Shown here: positions 1 through 5,571 of the stretch, piece by piece
Layout of the letters: every line of letters starts with the position of its first letter
How positions within the stretch are numbered: the stretch's first letter is position 1
NCBI GenBank assembly: GCA_017848205.1
Contig: JAGDDO010000616.1
Location: 1-6,071, forward strand
Source: Oscillospiraceae bacterium
Lineage (GTDB): Bacteria; Bacillota_A; Clostridia; Oscillospirales; Ruminococcaceae
Length of the DNA: 6,071 nucleotides
Reading direction: 5' to 3'
The notes under the pieces: model-generated
The model's database searches: none
What the model was told of the DNA's origin: nothing
The model's input: the letters and a program-made list of their open reading frames with translations, nothing else
Position numbers and translations under genes: made by a program

Positions 1-543
1 AACACCCTTGAAGCTCTTTCCTGAACCGATAGGCCAGTTTACAGGATAAGTTTTGATACCGAGTTCGTTTTCGATCTCTTCAAGCAGGTCAAAAGGATTT
101 CTTGATTCACGGTCCATTTTGTTGATGAATGTGAATATCGGGATTCCTCTCATTACGCAGACCTTGAAAAGCTTTCTTGTCTGGGCTTCGACACCCTTAG
201 CAGCGTCGATTACCATTACAGCGGAGTCGGCTGCCATAAGGGTTCTGTATGTATCTTCCGAGAAGTCCTGATGTCCCGGTGTATCGAGAATATTGATGCA
301 GAATCCTTCGTAGTTGAACTGCATAACGGAAGACGTTACAGAAATACCTCTCTGCTTTTCGATCTCCATCCAGTCTGAAACTGCGTGACGGTCAGATTTT
401 TTACCCTTTACAGTACCGGCCTGGTTGATGGCTCCTCCGTAAAGAAGAAACTTTTCAGTAAGGGTTGTTTTACCTGCGTCAGGATGTGAAATGATAGCAA
501 AGGTCCTTCGGCGTTCGATCTCTTTTTTTATTGCTGGATTCAA
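1..543 (-). CDS. prfC: Peptide chain release factor 3 (RF3), N-terminal part, cut by window edge
   Basis: RF3 is the translational GTPase that recycles class I release factors (RF1/RF2) from the ribosome after termination; it is cytosolic. The 181 visible residues are the G domain. The P-loop is SHPDAGKTT (residues 19-27), the RF3-type signature [14 protein letters not shown] follows (56-69), then switch II DTPGH (87-91) and NKMD (141-144). The [14 protein letters not shown] block and the [13 protein letters not shown]-loop separate it from EF-G, LepA and TetM-type ribosome protection proteins. The start is TTG at 543-541: GGAGG lies 7 nt upstream, an in-frame stop (TAA, 564-562) lies just above, and the next in-frame ATG is at residue 59, past the P-loop. 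About two thirds of the usual ~530 aa lies beyond position 1. The preceding minus-strand gene ends 222 nt upstream, with a MITE-like element between, so it may have its own promoter or be read through from upstream. Confidence 0.95.
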   Translation of the reverse strand, partial: MNPAIKKEIERRRTFAIISHPDAGKTTLTEKFLLYGGAINQAGTVKGKKSDRHAVSDWMEIEKQRGISVTSSVMQFNYEGFCINILDTPGHQDFSEDTYRTLMAADSAVMVIDAAKGVEAQTRKLFKVCVMRGIPIFTFINKMDRESRNPFDLLEEIENELGIKTYPVNWPIGSGKSFKGV

Positions 544-550
544 ATTAATT

Positions 551-555
551 CCTCC
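551..555 (-). promoter_or_regulatory. Ribosome binding site of prfC, fixing a TTG start
   Basis: The minus strand reads GGAGG, then seven bases, then TTG. No ATG or GTG lies in frame between the upstream stop at 564-562 and the conserved G domain, so this site decides the non-ATG start. Confidence 0.85.
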
Positions 556-594
556 GATGTTTTATATTTATGGTTAGGAAAACACTGATTAAAT

Positions 595-621
595 CGGAAA
601 TCCGGCTTCGCCGGATTTCCG
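595..621. repeat. Perfect 12-bp hairpin inside the MITE-like element
   Basis: CGGAAATCCGGC (595-606) pairs perfectly with 610-621 around a 3-nt loop, TTC on the plus strand and GAA on the minus strand. No T-tract follows on either strand, so a classical intrinsic terminator is unlikely. The minus-strand loop region reads GCGAAGC. Confidence 0.85.
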
Positions 622-634
622 GAGGTGGGATTTG

Positions 635-649
635 CGGGGCTTCGCCCCG
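635..649. repeat. Short GC-only hairpin inside the MITE-like element
   Basis: CGGGGC (635-640) pairs with GCCCCG (644-649) around TTC. Its minus-strand core is again GCGAAGC, as in the neighbouring larger hairpin. No T-tract follows. Confidence 0.75.
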
Positions 650-658
650 AACCCCCCG

Positions 659-682
659 CGCTGATTTATGAATAAATCAGCG
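659..682. repeat. AT-rich 10-bp hairpin at the right end of the MITE-like element
   Basis: CGCTGATTTA (659-668) pairs perfectly with TAAATCAGCG (673-682) around TGAA. The right arm (673-682) overlaps the inner part of the right terminal inverted repeat, so it could alternatively pair with the left end (583-592). Confidence 0.8.
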
Positions 683-687
683 TTTCC

Positions 688-765
688 TTAGCTGAAAACT
701 GATTTCGCTGTTTTTCCGGCATTGTTCCGGTACCGGTGATCAGTGTGTGGTTCGTATGGGGTGTA
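688..765. other. Short intergenic stretch without identifiable gene
   Basis: This lies between the beta-helix gene stop and the repeat element. It contains a small palindrome CCGGTACCGG near 728-737 but no convincing terminator or promoter on the minus strand. Confidence 0.5.
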
Positions 766-1953
766 TCAGCTTTTAAGTTCCACACTGTCAACGAGTTTGT
801 TTCTGTCACCTCTGAAAGTACCGTTGTCGGTGAAGAAAAGATAAGTACCTCTGTTGCATCCGCTGAATGTGCAGTCGTATGCTTCTGCTGCGTTGTTGAA
901 GCAGATAACACCGCCCTTGAAGCTTCCCTGTGCAAAACAGCTTTCAAAGCTGCATTCCCTGAAAACAACATGGTTAAGATTTGATGATCTTATAATACCG
1001 CCGGTGGTGTTCTGGAAGCTTGTTTCGTAACCGCAGTTTTTGAATTCCGAACGCATTACAGAAAGCGTGCTGTCCGGATTAAGGTCGAAAACTGCGTCGT
1101 TTACAAAGTCAGTGAATGTACAGTCGTCTATGCTGATGTTCTGACATCCGTGAAATCTTAAACTTCCTCCGTTTATAAAGTCGCAGCTGCGTAGAATAAC
1201 GTTCTTTGCACATCCGAAACCTATGTGGAAGTCGTGTATCTGCGTCATGTTTGAAAGATCGATCCTGATATTTTCAAAAACTATGGTTTCCCTTGTTATT
1301 TCACAGCTGTTGTAGTTTGCTGAAGAACTCAGTACAATAATTTTCTTCGGATCGACAGTTTCGTGAGCCATGGAATAAAGATGCAGACATTTGTCCGTAT
1401 TTGCGATGGCTCCGCAGACGAATTTTTTTGTATAGCACAGAATATGTCTGTAAAGTTCAGATGTATCCTGCTTGTTTGTTTTTTCGTATTTTTCAGTGTT
1501 CTGTTCAAGAATGGAAACAGCATAACCGCAGAGAAGTTCAACGTCAGAACGTCTGATCTCGAGTGAAGCGGCAACTTCGGACAGATAATCCACCTGCTTC
1601 TTGCTTAGGTTTCCAGTTGAACATGCTATGAGCAGACAGTCCATGAAGAATATGATCTCAAGATGCATGTTTTTGCAGTTCCTGATAAAGTCTGCTGTTT
1701 TTTCAGGAGTAAGCTCACCGGCACTTCGTATGTGATCTGAGATTACTGTAACGGCATTGGTGCTGTCCATGATTCGCTTTATGAACTGTATCTGATTGTC
1801 AGTATCGCTGTTTCCGTACTGGGCAGTAATGTACAGCAGATCGTAGTAAACACTTTTTAAACGCTCGTCAGCTTTTTCGAGAGGGTGTTCCTTAATGGCG
1901 GAGCCCTGAAGTATAGTCTTGTTGAAAAGCTCATAAACCTTGTTTGATTCCAT
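766..1953 (-). CDS. TerB-like helical domain plus right-handed beta-helix protein, function unknown
   Basis: This gene is not recognised as a named family. The 395 residues fall into two halves. Residues about 28-150 are all-helical and resemble TerB-like domains: DLLYITAQYGNSDTDNQ, and then LLIACSTGNLSKKQVDYLS (107-125) followed by a DVELL helix. Residues about 205-385 look like a parallel beta-helix of the pectate-lyase superfamily. They show recurring turns ending in C/S-x-F: CDF 257-259, CTF 278-280, SEF 302-304, CSF 334-336, CTF 361-363, with many asparagines between. Ten cysteines lie in residues 248-366. No signal peptide, transmembrane segment or evident glycosidase/lyase catalytic set is visible, so a cytosolic scaffold or binding role is more plausible than secreted polysaccharide cleavage; this is inference. 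The ATG at 1953-1951 has AAAGGG 7 nt upstream. It starts 15 nt after the GTPase stop, so the two are probably translated from one message and may act together. The beta-helix call is firmer than the TerB-like call. Confidence 0.8.
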   Translation of the reverse strand: MESNKVYELFNKTILQGSAIKEHPLEKADERLKSVYYDLLYITAQYGNSDTDNQIQFIKRIMDSTNAVTVISDHIRSAGELTPEKTADFIRNCKNMHLEIIFFMDCLLIACSTGNLSKKQVDYLSEVAASLEIRRSDVELLCGYAVSILEQNTEKYEKTNKQDTSELYRHILCYTKKFVCGAIANTDKCLHLYSMAHETVDPKKIIVLSSSANYNSCEITRETIVFENIRIDLSNMTQIHDFHIGFGCAKNVILRSCDFINGGSLRFHGCQNISIDDCTFTDFVNDAVFDLNPDSTLSVMRSEFKNCGYETSFQNTTGGIIRSSNLNHVVFRECSFESCFAQGSFKGGVICFNNAAEAYDCTFSGCNRGTYLFFTDNGTFRGDRNKLVDSVELKS

Positions 1954-1960
1954 AAAGTTT

Positions 1961-1966
1961 CCCTTT
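1961..1966 (-). promoter_or_regulatory. Ribosome binding site of the beta-helix gene
   Basis: AAAGGG on the minus strand lies 7 nt before the ATG and inside the 15-nt gap after the GTPase stop codon. It is weaker than the GTPase gene's own site, so translational coupling with the GTPase gene is plausible. Confidence 0.6.
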
Positions 1967-1968
1967 CT

Positions 1969-3570
1969 TTATCGTAATCTTCTTCTGGAAGGAAGAGATG
2001 AAGAACGTTCACGCCTTGCAGGTGCCGGTTCGGCAGATCCTTCATGTGGTACTGCCAGCTGCTCTGTCTCAGACTCACGTTCTCGATCGCGTTCACGCTC
2101 ACGCTCACGTCTCGATGTCCCCGGAGTTCTCGTACGTTTTCCTTTTCTTCCGTCGGCCGCACCGCTTTCACCGGATGCACTGTCGCGTGATGATGCGGAA
2201 GGAGCTGCCGGTTCTTCCGGAACTCCGAATACCCTGCAGATAACAGCCGAAACTTCCTTTTTGTATTTTGAATTTTTCGATGAAGCCGAGAAAGCAGGAT
2301 CGATATCTTTCATCTGTTCGCTTAAAATTATGGAAACAGAATTAATGTAGCGTTCATAGGCGGAAACATCAGCTATGTTTCTGTCGTTGTAGCTCCGGAA
2401 AAGCTTTTCGGGATTCGGTATAGGCAGATCGGTGAGTTTGATTTTTGAGAAATCAATGTGTTTGAGCCTGCTTATAGGAGTCTGCTGAACTGATTCAACA
2501 GGAACAAATTCTTCGGCAGGCTGTTTCTTCGAAGTACCGAAAGCGTTCTGTACTGAGAAAATACTCTCGCTTGCTGCCTGTATCTCAGGAAGAAGCTGCG
2601 AACGCAGATCATCAATCTTTTGTGTGGACTGATGAGAGTCGAATATCCTGTCGAATTCCTGTGAGAAACTGATGACGGACGGGCTCTTGTCCCAGCGGTC
2701 AAGGTAGGCAAGTATTTTATACTTGTCGTATTTTTCCGGATGATTTTTCGAGTAGGTGAGCACGTCAATGTGATTTACACCGCGGGCGTTAAGTATCTTT
2801 CTGGTTTTCTCAACTATTTCCGGCATGTCTCTTGTGCTGAAGGCATCCGCCTTGTTGATAATGATAAGCTTCGGAATATGCGGATCAGTCTTTTTCAGCA
2901 TCCTTATGTCGTTGTCGCTTATACCCAGAGTGTTTATGTTTATGTCAGCAAACCAGAGTATGTAGTCTGAAAAGTTTATTCGCTGGATGGTTTTAAGTTC
3001 ATCTGTCGAGAGCATTTCACCGTATGATCTTGTGTAGCCCGGAGTTTCCATGAAAGCGATGTGTCTGAGTTCCGGCGCAGATGCAAAGGTGAGAATACTT
3101 GAAAAAAGGTGGCCAAGCGGCATGTCGTCATTTTCAGAACCGGTAAAAGCTGAGGCAAGATCTTCAGGGTCCATTGTAATGAAGTGTCCGAAGCGGTTTA
3201 TGCCGTATGAATACTGGGAGCTTCCGCAAATAACGTATGCGGGCACAGCACAGTTTATGTCCGTATCTACCGGCAGAATTCCGCCGCCGTAGAGCGAGTT
3301 GAAAAAGGATGATTTGCCCGAAGCGGTTTTGCCGCAGAGTGAAATAATATTTTTCTTGACAAGCTGTCTGTACGCTGCGTAGTCCTTGAGCCTTTCGTAT
3401 GCAGATTCAAGTCTGGCGCACAGTTCAGCGTGAGCCGGATAAATATCCGGAAGATATTTTTTCAGAACATTTCGTACCGGTGCGATGTTTTTCTCGAAAA
3501 CATCTTCACTTCCTGAGCATCTGGTTATCTCTTTAAGAAATGCAAGCTGTTTTTCAGCTTTCTGATCCAT
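1969..3570 (-). CDS. Dynamin-like GTPase with disordered Arg/Glu-rich C-terminal tail
   Basis: This is a 533-aa GTPase of unassigned subfamily. A short helical N-terminus (1-70) precedes the G domain. G1 is GKTASGKSS (80-88). A dynamin-like stretch LPVDTDINCAVP (99-110) offers T103 as a possible G2. G3 is ETPG (175-178) in place of DxxG. G4 is NKAD (239-242), preceded by a LIII strand. Residues about 300-345 are helical, and a second helical block spans 395-450. From about 451 the protein becomes a low-complexity Ser/Arg/Pro/Glu tail that includes RERERERDRERE (488-499) and ends in SRRRLR. There is no signal peptide or clear membrane segment, so it is probably cytosolic; the basic end could bind nucleic acid, membrane lipid or a partner (inference). 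The ATG at 3570-3568 follows a perfect AGGAGGTG. The gene lies 24 nt downstream of argS and 15 nt upstream of the TerB-like/beta-helix gene. Dynamin-like GTPases are known in membrane remodelling and defence; nothing here tells which. GTPase activity is well supported, the cellular role is not. Confidence 0.85.
   Translation of the reverse strand: MDQKAEKQLAFLKEITRCSGSEDVFEKNIAPVRNVLKKYLPDIYPAHAELCARLESAYERLKDYAAYRQLVKKNIISLCGKTASGKSSFFNSLYGGGILPVDTDINCAVPAYVICGSSQYSYGINRFGHFITMDPEDLASAFTGSENDDMPLGHLFSSILTFASAPELRHIAFMETPGYTRSYGEMLSTDELKTIQRINFSDYILWFADININTLGISDNDIRMLKKTDPHIPKLIIINKADAFSTRDMPEIVEKTRKILNARGVNHIDVLTYSKNHPEKYDKYKILAYLDRWDKSPSVISFSQEFDRIFDSHQSTQKIDDLRSQLLPEIQAASESIFSVQNAFGTSKKQPAEEFVPVESVQQTPISRLKHIDFSKIKLTDLPIPNPEKLFRSYNDRNIADVSAYERYINSVSIILSEQMKDIDPAFSASSKNSKYKKEVSAVICRVFGVPEEPAAPSASSRDSASGESGAADGRKGKRTRTPGTSRRERERERDRERESETEQLAVPHEGSAEPAPARRERSSSLPSRRRLR
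2074..2109 (-). repeat. Imperfect hexanucleotide tandem repeat encoding (Arg-Glu)n
   Basis: The minus strand carries six imperfect units of CGTGAG/CGTGAA/CGCGAT/CGAGAA type, coding residues 488-499 of the GTPase. Because units are 6 bp, gain or loss would keep frame and change only tail length. Confidence 0.8.
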
Positions 3571-3576
3571 TCAGAG

Positions 3577-3584
3577 CACCTCCT
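3577..3584 (-). promoter_or_regulatory. Strong ribosome binding site of the GTPase gene
   Basis: AGGAGGTG on the minus strand lies 6 nt before the ATG and within the 24-nt argS-GTPase gap. It is an essentially perfect Shine-Dalgarno sequence, suggesting efficient translation and confirming the start. Confidence 0.85.
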
Positions 3585-3594
3585 GACAGATTGA

Positions 3595-5346
3595 TTACAT
3601 ATTCTCTACTGGTTCGATAGCAAGAATTTCAAGATGCTTTAAAATAAGCTTTCTTGTAAATGAGATAAGTGCAAGCCAGTCTTTCTTCTTTGCTTCATCA
3701 GTTTCACCGAGAATGTGATTGTCGTGATAGAACTTTGAGAATATAACTGCAAGCTTGTATGCATTTTCGCAGACGTAGTTAGGTGCCTTTTCATCTATTG
3801 CGTGGCGGAATACATCGCCTGTGAGAAGAATTGCGAGAATAAGCTCACGTTCAGCGTCTGTGTAAAGTTTACCCGGCTTTGTACCGGAATTTTCAGCGTT
3901 TGTTTTCTTTAAAATTGAGTTGATTCTTGAAACGGTGTAGAGAAGGTAAGTACCTGTCTTTCCTTCGAATGAAAGGAATTTGTCTATATCGAAGATGTAG
4001 TCCTTTGATCTGTGGTTGATAAGATCACCGAACTTTACAGCAGCGATACCTACACGCTTTGCGATCTCGCTGTGATCTTCAGCTGAAACGAATTCCGAAG
4101 TACGGAGCTTTTCAGCAGCAGCGTTTGTAACTGTTTCTATAAGGTCGGAAAGCTTCATTACACCGCCGTCACGTGTCTTGTACGGCTTTCCGTCGCTTCC
4201 GTTCATTGTACCGAATCCTAAAAGTTCGAGTTCAGTATCTGCAGGAACGAGCTCAGCCTTTCTTGCACAGCGGAATACCTGTGTGAAGTGGAGGTCCTGA
4301 CGCTTGTCAACAACGTACCAGATCTTCTTAGGAGCGAAGTCCCTGTTTCTCTGGATTATGGTTGCAAGGTCAGTAGTGGCGTAAATGCTTGAATTGTCAG
4401 ACTTCTTGATGATAACCGGAGGCATAGGAGCCTTGTCTGATTCTTCGGCAACGTCAACGACCATGGCACCTTCGCTCTTGTAGAGAAGTCCCTTGTCAGT
4501 AAGAACTGAAACGAGTTCGTCAATGTATTTGTCAGCGTCGCTTTCACCGTACCAGTAGTCGAAGTCAACGCCGAGCTTTTCGTAATTGCCCTTAAGATCG
4601 TTTATTGAAACTCTTAAAATTTCCTTCCATACGGCAATGTATCCCGGTCTGCCGTTCTGGAGGTCAGCTGTGAACTGATGAGCCTTTATTTTGAATTCTT
4701 CGTTTTCCTTGCTCTTTTTGCTTGCGAAAGGATAGATCTCGTTGAGCATGTCGGCAGTAAGTTCAGGAACTTTTCCGTCCTTGAAATCTTCCTTGAAGCA
4801 GTCCCAGTCAGGATTTCTTTCTTCGAGTTCAGCTATAACAAGACCGATCTGAAGACCCCAGTCACCGAGATGTACGTCGGAAACAACGTTGTATCCGCAT
4901 TCGCGCGCAAGACGCTTGAGTGATTCGCCGATGATGGCTGAACGGAGATGTCCGATGTGGAGCGGCTTTGCAACGTTAGGTCCGCCGTAGTCCATAACGA
5001 TAGTGTCACCGCAGCCGACCTGAGGAATACCGATGTGTGCGTCATCAGCAGTTTCTGAAAGGAGCTTTACAAGATATTCGTCAGTCATTGTCAAGTTGAT
5101 AAAACCAGGCTTTGCAACTTCGACCTTTTCAAAGTCCCGGTCATCACTCAGAACGTTCTTTATCTCTTCAGCGATGATGAAAGGAGCCTTTTTATACTGC
5201 TTGGCAGCAGCGAATGAGCCGTTGCACTGGAACTGACAGAGATCCATACGGTCTGAAACGAATACGGTGCCAAGTGAACGGTCATAACCGCATTTTTCAA
5301 AGGCGTCGGAAACTATTTCAGTTAAAATCTGGGTAATTGTCTTCAT
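3595..5346 (-). CDS. argS: Arginyl-tRNA synthetase
   Basis: ArgRS charges tRNA-Arg with arginine using ATP; it is a class I synthetase of the cytosol. The 583-aa length is normal for the family. The N-terminal tRNA-D-loop-binding domain covers about 1-95. The catalytic core opens with DYGGPNVAKPLHIGHLRS (119-136), containing the HIGH motif at 130-133. The region equivalent to KMSKS is KTRDGGVMKLSDL (390-402); as in many ArgRS proteins it lacks the canonical KMSKS lysine pattern. The C-terminal DALR anticodon-binding domain covers about 465-583 (YLLYTVSRINSIL, NYVCENAYKLAVIFSKFY) and ends with the family-like LAIEPVENM. The ATG at 5346-5344 has AAGGTGG 9 nt upstream. It is the first gene after a good promoter, with a leader of only about 40 nt, so no T-box riboswitch fits. 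The GTPase gene begins 24 nt after its stop. No defects are seen. Confidence 0.97.
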   Translation of the reverse strand: MKTITQILTEIVSDAFEKCGYDRSLGTVFVSDRMDLCQFQCNGSFAAAKQYKKAPFIIAEEIKNVLSDDRDFEKVEVAKPGFINLTMTDEYLVKLLSETADDAHIGIPQVGCGDTIVMDYGGPNVAKPLHIGHLRSAIIGESLKRLARECGYNVVSDVHLGDWGLQIGLVIAELEERNPDWDCFKEDFKDGKVPELTADMLNEIYPFASKKSKENEEFKIKAHQFTADLQNGRPGYIAVWKEILRVSINDLKGNYEKLGVDFDYWYGESDADKYIDELVSVLTDKGLLYKSEGAMVVDVAEESDKAPMPPVIIKKSDNSSIYATTDLATIIQRNRDFAPKKIWYVVDKRQDLHFTQVFRCARKAELVPADTELELLGFGTMNGSDGKPYKTRDGGVMKLSDLIETVTNAAAEKLRTSEFVSAEDHSEIAKRVGIAAVKFGDLINHRSKDYIFDIDKFLSFEGKTGTYLLYTVSRINSILKKTNAENSGTKPGKLYTDAERELILAILLTGDVFRHAIDEKAPNYVCENAYKLAVIFSKFYHDNHILGETDEAKKKDWLALISFTRKLILKHLEILAIEPVENM

Positions 5347-5355
5347 TTTTATATT

Positions 5356-5362
5356 CCACCTT
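5356..5362 (-). promoter_or_regulatory. Ribosome binding site of argS
   Basis: AAGGTGG on the minus strand, 9 nt before the ATG at 5346, supports the assigned argS start. Confidence 0.75.
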
Positions 5363-5394
5363 AAACCGATTTTTATTTGAACATTATCTATTTT

Positions 5395-5423
5395 ATTTTA
5401 CCATAATTCAGCTTAAAGTGCAA
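5395..5423 (-). promoter_or_regulatory. Sigma-A-type promoter of argS and probably the genes behind it
   Basis: On the minus strand, TTGCAC (5423-5418) is separated by exactly 17 nt from TAAAAT (5400-5395). A TG one base upstream of the -10 makes it an extended -10 promoter. Transcription would begin near 5388, giving a leader of roughly 40 nt before argS. An 8-bp inverted repeat arm (5411-5418) overlaps the spacer and touches the -35. Confidence 0.75.
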
Positions 5424-5461
5424 CACTGACAAACTGATGTTTTTTAAACTGTGCTTTAAGC
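5411..5461. repeat. Inverted repeat GCTTAAAG / CTTTAAGC overlapping the argS promoter
   Basis: GCTTAAAG (5411-5418) and CTTTAAGC (5454-5461) are perfect 8-bp inverted arms separated by 35 nt. A related CTTAAGC lies at 5492-5498. One arm sits between the -35 and -10 of the argS promoter, so the arms could be paired operator half-sites, but the motifs are AT-rich and short and may be chance. Confidence 0.35.
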
Positions 5462-5505
5462 GTTTATTGTTGAATGATGACATATGATTTACTTAAGCTG
5501 TAATG

Positions 5506-5534
5506 AAAACACAGCCACGCTCGGCGTGGCTGTG
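5506..5534 (-). terminator. Rho-independent terminator of the dehydrogenase gene
   Basis: On the minus strand an 11-bp perfect stem, CACAGCCACGC pairing with GCGTGGCTGTG around CGA (5534-5510), runs directly into TTTT. It lies 37 nt downstream of the dehydrogenase stop and upstream of the argS promoter, separating the two transcription units. The plus strand has no T-tract after the stem, so it works in one direction only. Confidence 0.88.
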
Positions 5535-5571
5535 GATTTGATATAAGCTGCTGTTTTATGTATTTCAGAAT

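Larger units (their letters stand above)
577..687. mobile_element. MITE-like element, 111 bp, no coding capacity
   Basis: The ends are imperfect terminal inverted repeats: GGAAAACACTGATT at 577-590 and, on the minus strand, GGAAACGCTGATT at 687-675 (one indel and one substitution). A direct TTA flanks both sides (574-576 and 688-690), consistent with a short target duplication, or a TA duplication as made by IS630/mariner-type transposases. The interior is almost entirely hairpins (595-621, 635-649, 659-682). There is no open reading frame of its own. It sits between the beta-helix gene and prfC, 33 nt upstream of the prfC start codon. It resembles small non-autonomous elements or intergenic repeats that occur in many copies in a genome; the copy number cannot be seen here. 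An alternative is a non-mobile structured intergenic repeat. Confidence 0.6.

Noticed and set aside
1..543. Elongation factor G or TetM-type ribosome protection protein
   Set aside because: The P-loop context and the [14 protein letters not shown] block are specific to RF3.
595..649. Intrinsic terminator for the beta-helix gene
   Set aside because: The stems are strong, but neither strand has a T-tract immediately after them, so a classical rho-independent terminator is not supported.
666..984. Open frames on both strands overlapping the 3' end of the beta-helix gene
   Set aside because: They are shadows of the beta-helix coding sequence in other frames, with no supporting start signals or recognisable domains.
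2074..2109. CRISPR-like or phase-variable repeat
   Set aside because: Units are 6 bp without spacers, inside a coding frame. Being a multiple of three, length change would not switch the gene on or off.
1940..2350. Plus-strand open frame with a repeated Ser-Arg stretch, opposite the GTPase tail
   Set aside because: It is the antisense reading of the GTPase gene's hexamer repeat and of the end of that gene. It has no ribosome binding site of note and no recognisable domain, while the minus-strand frame is continuous with a clear GTPase.
5347..5423. T-box riboswitch in front of argS
   Set aside because: The promoter leaves a leader of only about 40 nt, far too short for a specifier stem, T-box and antiterminator.
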